Assembly (NCBI GenBank): GCA_051870875.1
Contig: JBJECG010000058.1
Coordinates: 18,097 to 82,096, forward strand
Source of the DNA: Aphodosoma sp051870875
GTDB lineage: Bacteria; Bacteroidota; Bacteroidia; Bacteroidales; Paludibacteraceae
Length of the DNA: 64,000 nt
Direction of reading: 5' to 3'
In this document: positions 33,993-43,338 of the stretch, in pieces
How the letters are laid out: each line of letters begins with the position of its first letter
How positions within the stretch are numbered: position 1 is the stretch's first letter
Translations under genes and position numbers: made by a program
The notes under the pieces: model-generated
Told to the model about the DNA's origin: nothing
What the model saw: only the letters and a program-made list of their open reading frames with translations
Database searches by the model: none

Positions 33993-36055
33993 TGATTAAA
34001 GATATAATCCAACATAATGAAATAGCAAAGGGGAACGAACGTGTAATTGATATTTTGCATCGTGATTTTCCCCAATGCTTTACCTCTGACGGAAAGTTCG
34101 ATATTGAACTTTTTAAGGGTATTGTAGCGGAATCTATACCCACGACCCACGAGGGATATTCGCTCCAATTCTTGGGTAAGAGTTATGCTTCATTAGTGGC
34201 AAGTACTGACACCACCACTATCATCGTGCCGGATGAAGAACATAACTCAAAACCCGAAAATGTGGATAGTAAAAACATCTACATTAGCGGAGATAATCTT
34301 GATGCGCTCAAACATCTTCGCAATTCTTATTCTGAGTCTATAAAATGTATTTACATAGATCCTCCTTATAATACTGGCACGGATGGGTTTGTGTATAATG
34401 ACAATTTCAACTATACATCTGAACAATTGCAGAATCGTCTCGGCATCTCAGAAGAATCTGCTGCTCGTATACTTGAAATGACAACCAAAGGCTCTGCCTC
34501 ACATTCTGCGTGGCTTGCTTTTATGTTCCCACGCTTAATGCTTGCTCGTGATTTGCTTACTCCTGATGGTATTATTTTCATTTCCATCGATGATAATGAG
34601 CAAGCTAATCTAAAACTTTTATGTGATTCAATATTCGGCGAAGAAAACCTCCTCGCTCAAATTATAGTCCAAGCTAATAAACGTGGTCAGACCTATAAAC
34701 AATTAGCAAAGACCCACGAGTATTTGCTAGTATATTCAAAAACTGAAGAAGTAATAGTACGCGAATTAATCAAGGAACTCAGTCAAGATACTAAAACGGA
34801 TTCAGTTGGTGAATATACCGAAAGAGAGCTAAGAAACCGAAATCCAAAATACGGCAGATTCAATCGTCCCAACCTCTTTTATCCTATCTATGTTAACCCC
34901 GATATTGTTGATGAGAACGGATATTCCCCCACATCTTTAGAGAGAAGTCTGGAATTTCCAATAGAGGTTTTCCCATATAACTCAGAAGGTGCTGAGAGTT
35001 GTTGGCGTTGGGGTACAAAAAAGTTCGCAAGTAACAATGATAGAGACTCAATGCATAGCAACGTGGTTGCACGCAAAAAGTCATCAGGAGAATATGGTAT
35101 TTATGAAAAATATCGTAAGGGCACATACAAAGCAAAAACAATATGGACAGATATTGAGATAATAGATGATGAAGATGATGAAGACTCTGTTGATTCTTTA
35201 ATCTGGGATGAAACAGGTGTTATAACTGAACAAGGAACAACAGAACTCAAAAAATATGGCATGGGGGATTTATTCGATTTCCCCAAGCCCACTTATCTCC
35301 TTAAAAAGATTCTATCTATTGGCTCTGATTTGGATTCAATATGCCTCGATTTTTTCTCTGGATCTGGAACATTAGCGGATGCTGTATTTCAATTAAATGC
35401 TGTTAAGGGGAATCGACGCTATATTGCCGTACAACTTCCGTTAAACTTGCAAGACAAATACAAGCATGCTTCATCATCCGACAAACCAAAAATTAAGAAA
35501 GTTTTAGACTTTTTAGAGGCGTATCATTATCCCTCTACGCTTGATTACATTGGCTTTGAACGAATCATACGCGCTGCTAATAAAATCAAAGAATCTTTCC
35601 TGGGATTCAAAGGGGATCTCGGCTTTAAGCATTATACACTTAAGGAACCGAATGATCAGACTCTTGTAAAATTAGAAGACTTTAATCCACACGCTTTTTT
35701 TGCAGACAACATTCTCAATGAATTTGGGAAAGATACTGTTCTATGCACTTGGGCGCTCCGAGACGGTTATGGACTTGACGCAGAAATAACTCCGATAGAC
35801 CTCAACGGTTACACGGCTTATTTGTGTGGCAGACATCTTTATTTTGTCACGCCAAATCTTCTTAATTACGGTGGCCCGGACCCGATAGTCGCCTTGATTG
35901 AACGATACTCAAACGACAAGTATTTCAAACCTGAAAACATCGTCTTATTCGGTTATTCCTTTACTTATACGGAAACCGAAGCGTTGAGAAAAAATCTGCT
36001 GCCTCTAAGGGATGGCATTAAAAATCTCAAAGTAAATCTTGATATTCGTTACTGA
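33992..36055 (+). CDS. mod: Type III restriction-modification methyltransferase (Mod)
   Basis: The 687-residue adenine-N6 methyltransferase has the beta-class order: the catalytic DPPY (D123-Y126, in YIDPPYNTGTDGF) comes before the S-adenosylmethionine-binding FSGSGT (455-460). The variable stretch between (~210-440), which includes an acidic DDEDDEDS patch, is the likely target-recognition domain. It both specifies the sequence and protects host DNA, and also guides Res. It is 2 nt before res. The target sequence cannot be read from here. Confidence 0.92.
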   Translation: MIKDIIQHNEIAKGNERVIDILHRDFPQCFTSDGKFDIELFKGIVAESIPTTHEGYSLQFLGKSYASLVASTDTTTIIVPDEEHNSKPENVDSKNIYISGDNLDALKHLRNSYSESIKCIYIDPPYNTGTDGFVYNDNFNYTSEQLQNRLGISEESAARILEMTTKGSASHSAWLAFMFPRLMLARDLLTPDGIIFISIDDNEQANLKLLCDSIFGEENLLAQIIVQANKRGQTYKQLAKTHEYLLVYSKTEEVIVRELIKELSQDTKTDSVGEYTERELRNRNPKYGRFNRPNLFYPIYVNPDIVDENGYSPTSLERSLEFPIEVFPYNSEGAESCWRWGTKKFASNNDRDSMHSNVVARKKSSGEYGIYEKYRKGTYKAKTIWTDIEIIDDEDDEDSVDSLIWDETGVITEQGTTELKKYGMGDLFDFPKPTYLLKKILSIGSDLDSICLDFFSGSGTLADAVFQLNAVKGNRRYIAVQLPLNLQDKYKHASSSDKPKIKKVLDFLEAYHYPSTLDYIGFERIIRAANKIKESFLGFKGDLGFKHYTLKEPNDQTLVKLEDFNPHAFFADNILNEFGKDTVLCTWALRDGYGLDAEITPIDLNGYTAYLCGRHLYFVTPNLLNYGGPDPIVALIERYSNDKYFKPENIVLFGYSFTYTETEALRKNLLPLRDGIKNLKVNLDIRY

Positions 36056-36057
36056 CT

Positions 36058-38997
36058 ATGGAACTAATTCTTCAAGGCGACCTCCCACATCAAACTCGCC
36101 CGGTCAGTGCGATTGCAGATGTGTTCGCAAATGTTCCTTTTGAAAAAATGGACATTTGCGCCAATCCTGTGTTTGATTTATCTTCTGAAAATATCAGTAA
36201 CAATATTATTTCTATTAAGGCCGACCCTGACAATAATGTGCCCGAGTCTCAACGAAATAATGTTGTTACAGACATTCCGCTGGGCCTTGATATAAGGATG
36301 GAAACAGGTACGGGTAAAACCTATGTCTATACCCGCACCATCTTTGAGCTGCATAAAAGATATGGGATTTCAAAATTTATAATAATTGTCCCGACTCTCC
36401 CAATCAAAGCCGGTGTTAAATCGTTCCTTTCAGAAGCCTATGTAAGTCAACATTTTGCCGACACCCTCGGCTACGATGCCAAGATAGAACTTTCGGTTGT
36501 TACCCCTATGAAAACGAAGAAAGGTAAACGATATTTCCCGTCTTCTGTTCGCTCGTATATCGGGGGTAACTTAGATGATAAAATTCAAGTCCTGCTTGTT
36601 AATCAGGCACTTATTTCTTCTGCAAAAGTCTTAAGCCGAGAGGACTATGACACATCTGTTTGTGATTTCTTCCGTCCTTTTGATGCCCTACGCAGTACAC
36701 GGCCTTTCGTAATTATTGACGAACCTCATAAATTTGACAAGGCCAATGTTACTTATAAAACCATCGTGAAAGAACTCGCACCACAATGCATCATTCGTTT
36801 TGGTGCAACGTTCCCAACCAAAACACAAGGCAGAGGGAAAAACAAAATAGAAGTCGATGACTATGCAAATCTATTGTTTGATCTGACGGCAAAAGATGCT
36901 TTCGACCAAAACCTTATTAAAGGGGTTGCGAAAGAACATCTTGAGATTCCAGATGTCAGCGAAGAAAAGATCAAAGTCATGTCTACAACAAAAGGGACGA
37001 GTGTCATTTTACGCCATACAAACGCTCGTAACTCCGTAACTCGTGAATTATCTATCGGAGAGCCTTTGAGCCTTATCTCGGCTGATTTTGCAGGGCTGAC
37101 TATAAGCGAAATTGGCAAAGACAGTATTGTATTAAGCAATTCGCAAGAGAAGAAAGTCGGAGAGGAGTTCGCTGTTGACGCTTACAGCGTTTCTTATCAG
37201 GAACAAATGCTCAGACTCGCACTTAAACGGCATTTTGAAACTGAGCGAGAAAATTTCTCCAGACCTATTCGCATTAAAACTCTTGCCTTGTTTTTCATTG
37301 ACAGCATCCAGTCTTTCAGAGGAAACCAAAATGGCGAGGGTGCATGGTTGCGTGAATTGTTCGAAAAGTTATTAGCTGAACAGTTGGACTATGAACTATC
37401 CTTACCATGCAGTGATGATTACAAGGCTTATCTTCTGTCAACCAAAGCAAACATATCAGCCTCTATTGCAGGTTATTTCGCGCAAGATGCCGATGAAAGC
37501 GAAGCGGGCATTGCCAACGAAGTTGACGCTATCCTCCATAAAAAGAAAGAACTGCTTTCGTTTGATGGAGAATTAGGCATTTGTCGTTTTCTGTTTTCCA
37601 AGTGGACTTTGAGAGAAGGCTGGGATAATCCGAATGTTTTTACCATAGCGAAATTACGCAGTAGTGGCAGTGAAATTAGTAAATTGCAGGAAGTCGGTCG
37701 CGGCTTTCGCCTCCCGGTTGATGAATTAGGTAATCGAATTAGCAATGAGCAATTCTTACTTAACTATATCATTGACTTCACCGAAAAGGATTTTGCTTCA
37801 AAACTTGTTGCTGAAATCAACGGGCAAAGACATGAGGTCATCACAAACATTCCGCGTGCTCTCCTTGTGTCTGTTGCCACTAAGCGAGGAAGTAGTGAAA
37901 TGGAACTTATGATGGAGCTTTATCGGAAAGGCTACATTATAGACTCCGACCGCACAATCAATACTTCTAAACTCTTTGATTTGTATGCCGAATATCCCGA
38001 ATTTAACACGTCCGGACTTGTTGGGAACAAAGTCAAAGACCGTAACGCTAAAGCGACTAAAGAGATTAAAATACGTCCGGCCCGGTATGCCGAACTTCGC
38101 CAGTTATGGGAAGAATTGAACCATAAATATATCATCTTCTTTGAGAAGGAAGTTGATAAACTTGTCGAGGATTCTTTATTAAAAATCCTCGATGACGGAG
38201 TATTCTCTAATCAGGTAATCAATAGTATTCGCGAACAAGTAGGAATACAGGATGGCACCGCTGTGGTGATGGAGTCTGCCGGAACCCAACAATTATTTAA
38301 CGGTAAGCACATCCCTTATCGCGATTTTCTCAAGCGGGCTAACCGTAACACATCTGTACCCATAATATCGCTTCACCGTGCTATTGTTAGTTATTCGAAA
38401 TTAGCGCCGTTTAGTGATGACTTTATTAACGAAACATCCCTTACAAGGTTTGTCAACAAATTCAACGAATGGCGCTCAGAGCATTTGCAAGGACGGTTCA
38501 GTTACCGCAGGGCGACCACTAATGCAACTGAAACAGCCCTTTCTAAAGCTGACGGGACTCCCAAAAAGGTCATAACTCAGGGGTTAGTTGGCATTCACAT
38601 GGATTATGGTATCGTATCGGATAAATTCCTGTATGACTCCATAGTGTACGATTCTCCGCTTGAACGCGAGAATGTCTTGGCTGATATTGATGAAGTTATC
38701 GTTTATGGTAAAATTCCGAGAAAGAGTATTTCTATACCGACCATTGCCGATAGTAGTTATAGCCCTGACTTTATGTATGTTGTCAAGAAATCCAATGGCG
38801 ATCATGAGTTAAACATAGTGGTTGAAACAAAATCTGTTGAGAACGAAACTGAATTGCGTGGAAATGAGAAGATCAAAATTTCATGCGCTGAGCGTTTCTT
38901 TGAGCAACTTAAGCTTGATGGCTATTCAGTACACTTTCGCAAACAGCTAAATCATAAGTCGATGCTTCAAATTGTAAAAGAAATTGCTAATTCATAA
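36058..38997 (+). CDS. res: Type III restriction endonuclease subunit (Res)
   Basis: The 979-residue protein is a superfamily 2 helicase-nuclease. Walker A is ETGTGKT (82-88); the DEAD-box is D221-E-P-H; motif VI lies in LQEVGRGFRLPVD. The C-terminal nuclease has SPDF (D904) and VETK (E923, K925), the PD-(D/E)xK set. With Mod it translocates on DNA and cuts near unmethylated sites on foreign DNA. All motifs are present, so the enzyme looks functional. Confidence 0.93.
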   Translation: MELILQGDLPHQTRPVSAIADVFANVPFEKMDICANPVFDLSSENISNNIISIKADPDNNVPESQRNNVVTDIPLGLDIRMETGTGKTYVYTRTIFELHKRYGISKFIIIVPTLPIKAGVKSFLSEAYVSQHFADTLGYDAKIELSVVTPMKTKKGKRYFPSSVRSYIGGNLDDKIQVLLVNQALISSAKVLSREDYDTSVCDFFRPFDALRSTRPFVIIDEPHKFDKANVTYKTIVKELAPQCIIRFGATFPTKTQGRGKNKIEVDDYANLLFDLTAKDAFDQNLIKGVAKEHLEIPDVSEEKIKVMSTTKGTSVILRHTNARNSVTRELSIGEPLSLISADFAGLTISEIGKDSIVLSNSQEKKVGEEFAVDAYSVSYQEQMLRLALKRHFETERENFSRPIRIKTLALFFIDSIQSFRGNQNGEGAWLRELFEKLLAEQLDYELSLPCSDDYKAYLLSTKANISASIAGYFAQDADESEAGIANEVDAILHKKKELLSFDGELGICRFLFSKWTLREGWDNPNVFTIAKLRSSGSEISKLQEVGRGFRLPVDELGNRISNEQFLLNYIIDFTEKDFASKLVAEINGQRHEVITNIPRALLVSVATKRGSSEMELMMELYRKGYIIDSDRTINTSKLFDLYAEYPEFNTSGLVGNKVKDRNAKATKEIKIRPARYAELRQLWEELNHKYIIFFEKEVDKLVEDSLLKILDDGVFSNQVINSIREQVGIQDGTAVVMESAGTQQLFNGKHIPYRDFLKRANRNTSVPIISLHRAIVSYSKLAPFSDDFINETSLTRFVNKFNEWRSEHLQGRFSYRRATTNATETALSKADGTPKKVITQGLVGIHMDYGIVSDKFLYDSIVYDSPLERENVLADIDEVIVYGKIPRKSISIPTIADSSYSPDFMYVVKKSNGDHELNIVVETKSVENETELRGNEKIKISCAERFFEQLKLDGYSVHFRKQLNHKSMLQIVKEIANS

Positions 38998-39001
38998 AAA
39001 C

Positions 39002-40294
39002 ATGAAGCAAGAGATAAAATATATACCAATCAAAGATCTTGTACTGTGGACAGAAAACCCACGAGATCCTATCTCACCCAATGCATCCGATCAGGATGTG
39101 GTAAATCGCGCATTGTTGAACAATGACGGCACTTGGGATATTGAAAAACTTGCCAAAAATATGGGTGAGTTCTATGACTTTAGTGAACTTCCAACTGTCG
39201 TGTACGAAGATGGCAAGCCTATCGTTTATGATGGTAACCGACGAGTCATTTTGGGCAAGATTTACCATGGCTTAGTTATATCTACTATAAACACAGAATC
39301 GCTTCCTGAGTTTCCCGCAGAAATCCCGTGCAATGTTTGTGATAAGGCACTTGCCCTAAAAAGTATTCTTAGAAAGCATGGAGATTCTGGAAGCTGGAAA
39401 CCTTTAGAACGAGATTACTTTGTAAACAAATACCATCTTGGAGGGAAAAGCGACTTTCTAATCATCGAAGAATGTACGGGCATTATATCAGAGAACCCGA
39501 TATTAAATAAAGGTTTTGTTAAAAAGGAAATATTTAATCCTTCTAATCTAACCAAACTAGGCATCAAGATTGAAGGCGGGGTTCTTTTTACAAAGCATTC
39601 TAAAAACGAATTGCGTGCAATTTTTGACGATATTATCAATAAGATAATTGAAGAAAAAATCACAACACGTACTTCGAGAGGTAAGAGTTTTGACGTATTA
39701 GACCAAGAAACCAAAGGTATTATAGAGAATAATCATGATAAAGATTATTCTTTGGCACCACATTTAGCAACAGAAAAGAACAAGACTGGTTCCGCGACCG
39801 GCACGGAATCTATTAATACACCTACTGCTCAGTGCATTACTGTTCGTCGTAAAACCAAACGTATCGCAGAACCTGAAATTCCTTTCTTTGGTGAGACATT
39901 GTGCTTAAAAGCCGGGAATGTGAACAATCTATATCGAGACATCTTAGAACTACATCAATTTTACAAGACTCACAAGTTACCTAAATCTTTTTCAGCATTA
40001 CTTAGAATGGCCCTTCGTCTGCTTTGTGAAACAGCAAAGTCTTCACGAAAAAGCGATGATATAAAAAAGTATATAGATAAGTATTTTGATGATGCGAAAA
40101 AACTCCTAAATCAAGATGTGAAAACTTTTTTAAGCAACCAAAATGTTAAAAAGGAAACACTGCCTCAGTTATTGCATACGGGAGCGCACAATTATTGCAG
40201 CTCTCAGAACTATGAACAAACTTTAGCTATTTCTATAATTTTAGGGGCGATGTTAAATTTGTCTCACGGCAAAGCAACTAAAAAAGAAGTATGA
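39002..40294 (+). CDS. ParB-like (sulfiredoxin-fold) nuclease-domain protein
   Basis: The ATG at 39002 gives 430 residues. The N-terminus has IPIKDLVLWTENPRDPI and PIVYDGNRRVILGKI, the GNRR box (78-81) of ParB-like domains, which in this superfamily bind DNA or CTP or cut DNA. The C-terminal ~130 residues are helical (LLHTGAHNYCSSQNYEQ, SIILGAMLNLSHG) and unrecognised. It follows res after 4 nt and its TGA overlaps the next ATG as ATGA, so it is coupled to the methylase. A role in anti-phage defence or in regulating the methylase is inferred; it is not a normal chromosome-partition ParB. Confidence 0.7.
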   Translation: MKQEIKYIPIKDLVLWTENPRDPISPNASDQDVVNRALLNNDGTWDIEKLAKNMGEFYDFSELPTVVYEDGKPIVYDGNRRVILGKIYHGLVISTINTESLPEFPAEIPCNVCDKALALKSILRKHGDSGSWKPLERDYFVNKYHLGGKSDFLIIEECTGIISENPILNKGFVKKEIFNPSNLTKLGIKIEGGVLFTKHSKNELRAIFDDIINKIIEEKITTRTSRGKSFDVLDQETKGIIENNHDKDYSLAPHLATEKNKTGSATGTESINTPTAQCITVRRKTKRIAEPEIPFFGETLCLKAGNVNNLYRDILELHQFYKTHKLPKSFSALLRMALRLLCETAKSSRKSDDIKKYIDKYFDDAKKLLNQDVKTFLSNQNVKKETLPQLLHTGAHNYCSSQNYEQTLAISIILGAMLNLSHGKATKKEV

Positions 40295-41157
40295 GTGGTA
40301 GATTATATTCTCCTTTAAGATACCCCGGAGGTAAAAATTGTATATTCAAATTCTTATCAAATCTATTTTATGAGAACGATTTGATAGGAATCGAATATGC
40401 TGAACCTTATGCCGGAGGCGCAGGATTGGCTCTTCATCTACTAATGGATGGTTATGTGTCTAAAATTCATCTTAATGACCTCGATGAATGGGTGTATGCT
40501 TTTTGGTATACAATTCTTAACAACAAAGATGAATTTTGTGCTTGGCTAAGGAATGTTGAGATTAACATTGAGACTTGGCGCGCTTACAAAAGTATGCTTT
40601 CCCAATCCCGATTCCTTACAATATTTGAAAAAGCGCAAGTATTTTTCTTTTTAAATAGGACAAATGTATCAGGTGTTATTAAAGGAGGTGTCATTGGTGG
40701 AATTTCACAAGAAGGCAACTATAAAATTAATGCCAGATTTAATAAAACAGACCTTATTGATAGGATTGAAAAAATTTATCAACGAAGGCAGAGTATTGAG
40801 ATTTATAATTTAGATGGGATAGTTTTTCTAAAGCAGATGAACAGAAAACATCGTGATATATTCATTTATATTGATCCACCTTATGTTGTAAAAGGTTCTA
40901 ATTTATACTTAAATTTTTATACGGAATCTGATCACGCTGCACTTGCTGAAATGGTAAAAAAACTCCGAAAAGAATGGCTTATCTCATATGATAATTGTGA
41001 TTTGATAAATTCATTATATTATTCTTATGATAGAATTTCGTATAAATTAGCTCAAGGGACATCGAATAAAATTGGGGAAGAAATGCTTATTTTTCCTAAA
41101 GACCTTTTATTTAATGAATCCCTATCGGAACTCTCAATACCAATGCTTTTAGAATAA
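40291..41157 (+). CDS. D12-class DNA adenine methyltransferase
   Basis: The 288-residue enzyme has the D12/Dam-like signatures: RYPGGK (10-15), EPYAGGAG (38-45, S-adenosylmethionine site), LNRTNVSGVIKGG and the catalytic IDPPY (D195-Y198). It methylates adenine N6, probably in a short site such as GATC-like sequences, but the site cannot be predicted. The gene is very AT-rich, more than its neighbours, which suggests separate transfer. Start overlaps the ParB-like stop by 4 nt. A second methylase beside Mod is an odd feature. Confidence 0.88.
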   Translation: MSGRLYSPLRYPGGKNCIFKFLSNLFYENDLIGIEYAEPYAGGAGLALHLLMDGYVSKIHLNDLDEWVYAFWYTILNNKDEFCAWLRNVEINIETWRAYKSMLSQSRFLTIFEKAQVFFFLNRTNVSGVIKGGVIGGISQEGNYKINARFNKTDLIDRIEKIYQRRQSIEIYNLDGIVFLKQMNRKHRDIFIYIDPPYVVKGSNLYLNFYTESDHAALAEMVKKLRKEWLISYDNCDLINSLYYSYDRISYKLAQGTSNKIGEEMLIFPKDLLFNESLSELSIPMLLE

Positions 41158-41186
41158 CATACTTGAACCAATGTAAATTTTAAATT

Positions 41187-42764
41187 ATGACAGAGCAAGA
41201 ATTACTTCAGATGCGAGACTTGGCTGAGGCCGGACAGGTGCAATTTAAAGAGCGAGCCAACGACCGCTACGATATCGGCTGTGAGATGGTGGCGTTCAGC
41301 AACTCTCGCGGTGGACGGCTTGTTATTGGTATCAATGACAAATCTGGAGCTATTAATGCCCTGTCCTATCTAGAGTTGCAGGAAACGACCAATCTGCTTA
41401 CGAGTATTGCATCGGAGAATGTAATTCCTAATGTTTTGATAGATGTGGATAATGTGCCTACTTCCGGAGGTGCAGTTGTTGTTGTCACGATTCCCGAGGG
41501 AAAGAATAAGCCCTATCACGACAACAAGGGGATTATATGGGTAAAGAATGGTGCTGACAAGCGTAAAGTGTTTGACAACTCGGAACTTGCCGAGATGATG
41601 AGCGAATGCGGCAGTTTTGCACCCGATGAGGCTGCAGTATCTAATGCCACAATTGATGACCTTGACGCAGATACCATCAAACTTTATTTAATGAGCCGCT
41701 TTGCGCCGGTATTCAAAGGAAAGAATATTGACGAATTGAATATGAAGGATTATTCACTTGACGCAATGGCTGAGTCTGTTATAAAAGGAACGACTATCGG
41801 AAAATTGCTCCAGAATCTCCGTTTTATTCGTCCTGATGGAAAAATAACCGTTGCTGCTATGCTGTTATTCGGCAAATACACTCAGCGTTGGCTACCTGTT
41901 ATGACAGCAAAGTGTATCAGCTATATCGGGAATTCAATAGGTGGTACACAATTCCGTGACAAAATGCACGATATGGAGATTGAGGGCAATCTGCTCCATC
42001 AGTTCCGTACTATTATGAACTTCTTTACCCGGAATCTGCGCAAGGTGCAGGTCGAAAAGGACTTCAATTCCATCGGCGAACTGGAAATACCCTATGAAAG
42101 CCTTACTGAGTATGTTGTCAACGCACTCGTACACCGATCGCTGAATATTAAGTCTCCGATTCGGATCTTCATATTTGACAATCGTGTGGAAATTCACAGC
42201 CCTGGAACTTTACCTAATGGATTGACTATAGACGATATTAAGAACGGCACATCAATGCCTCGCAATATGTTCTTGTTCACGAATGCCAACTACCTATTGC
42301 CTTATACAGGAGCCGGAAGTGGTGTGCGCCGTGCGCTTGAATACAATCCAAATGCTGTTTTCTTCAATGGTGTCGAAGACAAAGAAATTACCCATGCCTC
42401 CAACGAGTTTGTCATTACCATACCCCGTAATAGTAACCAAGCACACCCCGAGAGTAACTTGATTACCAACGAAAGTAACCAAGTTATAGATACGAACAAT
42501 GAGAAAAGTAACCAAGCTGATGGAAAAAGTAACCAACTTCGCACAAACTTAGTTACTCGCAAATTAACCAAGAAAGAAGATTATATAAGAAACTTCTGTT
42601 CAGTACCGAGAACAGCACAAGAGATTATGGATAGACTGAAAATTACCAATCAATCCAAAAACCGACAGAAGTATATTACTTCCTTAATAGAAATAGGGGT
42701 TCTTGAGCGTACCATTCCCGAAAAGCCCAATGACCCCAATCAAAAATATCGTCGCAAAAAATAA
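41187..42764 (+). CDS. AlbA_2/Schlafen-type DNA-binding protein with a GHKL-like C-domain
   Basis: The 525-residue protein has an N-terminal AlbA_2 domain (VQFKERANDRYDIG near 18, AFSNSRGGRLVIGIND at 36-51) and a central HATPase_c_4-type region (YESLTEYVVNALVHR, VEIHSPGTLPNGLTI, LPYTGAGSGVRRAL). Residues ~412-460 contain five near-repeats of the SNQ/SNL type, from repeated AGTAACCAA-like DNA. The C-terminus looks like a winged helix (SVPRTAQEIMDRLKITNQS). Such proteins act as stress or defence regulators. It lies 29 nt after the methylase in the same direction and may be part of the island. Confidence 0.75.
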   Translation: MTEQELLQMRDLAEAGQVQFKERANDRYDIGCEMVAFSNSRGGRLVIGINDKSGAINALSYLELQETTNLLTSIASENVIPNVLIDVDNVPTSGGAVVVVTIPEGKNKPYHDNKGIIWVKNGADKRKVFDNSELAEMMSECGSFAPDEAAVSNATIDDLDADTIKLYLMSRFAPVFKGKNIDELNMKDYSLDAMAESVIKGTTIGKLLQNLRFIRPDGKITVAAMLLFGKYTQRWLPVMTAKCISYIGNSIGGTQFRDKMHDMEIEGNLLHQFRTIMNFFTRNLRKVQVEKDFNSIGELEIPYESLTEYVVNALVHRSLNIKSPIRIFIFDNRVEIHSPGTLPNGLTIDDIKNGTSMPRNMFLFTNANYLLPYTGAGSGVRRALEYNPNAVFFNGVEDKEITHASNEFVITIPRNSNQAHPESNLITNESNQVIDTNNEKSNQADGKSNQLRTNLVTRKLTKKEDYIRNFCSVPRTAQEIMDRLKITNQSKNRQKYITSLIEIGVLERTIPEKPNDPNQKYRRKK

Positions 42765-42773
42765 TTCGAAATG

Positions 42774-42803
42774 GGGACTATCTGAAGGTTGGCAGATAGT
42801 CCC
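42774..42803. terminator. Bidirectional hairpin at the island's end
   Basis: GGGACTATCTG (42774-42784) pairs perfectly with 42793-42803 over an 8-nt loop. It lies between the AlbA_2 gene (plus) and the relaxase remnant (minus), and the minus strand has a T-run beyond it. Confidence 0.75.
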
Positions 42804-42816
42804 TAAATCTGATAGA

Positions 42817-43338
42817 TTACAGTTTCATTCCCCTCTTGCGTTTGGCTTTCTTCTTCCTACGAAGTATTTCCGCCATTTCCTGATTGGCTTCCGCATCGGC
42901 GGCATTGTAGGAAGAATTGCCGTTCAGCAGCCCTAATGAGCCACTGAAAAACTCGCCGTGTCCAGTGACGGACGGTGTTTGGATATTAGCCTGTCCCAAT
43001 CTATTGTCGTTTGCAGCTGATGCCAGTCCCATGTATTCCTCACGTCTGTTGCGCTGCAACACCGCGTCAATCTTGGAATAGCTGAAACGCCTGTCCACCT
43101 TGGAACCGTTGAAACGGTAGCCGTTCTTTGTGAAGACCACGCCCTGTATTTTGCTCGTCTGCACTTTTTGTTTGAAATGCGTTTCCACTCCCTGCCGCTT
43201 CAGGTTGGCAACAAGCACATTCCAGTTGCCGCACTTGCCGACTTCCGTTTTGAGTATGTCGTAAAGTTCATACTTCGTTCTGTCCGGCTCTTTCAGACGG
43301 TTGCGTTTGACATTATCCTTTCCATTTGCCATGTGCAA
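42817..43338 (-). pseudogene. C-terminal fragment of a mobilization relaxase
   Basis: The 173-codon frame ends RRKKKAKRKRGMKL and contains FTKNGYRFNGSKVDRRFSYSKID, which is the tail of the MobB/BmgA-type relaxases on Bacteroides mobilizable elements. The N-terminal relaxase domain with the catalytic tyrosine/histidines is absent. The sequence begins at a point where the integrase reading frame stops making sense (~43335-43345), so a deletion has joined the two genes. It is not expected to nick DNA. Confidence 0.75.

Noticed and set aside
35165..35182. GATGATGAA repeated twice in mod as a phase-variation tract
   Set aside because: Two copies of a 9-bp unit keep the frame, so they cannot switch the methylase off; it encodes an acidic loop.
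33783..36055. XRE regulator and mod as a toxin-antitoxin pair
   Set aside because: The second gene is a full DPPY/FSGSGT methyltransferase followed by res, which is a type III restriction-modification system.
42470..42560. Repeats in the AlbA_2 gene considered as a CRISPR-like array
   Set aside because: The units are short, unevenly spaced, inside a coding frame, and encode a Ser-Asn-Gln linker.
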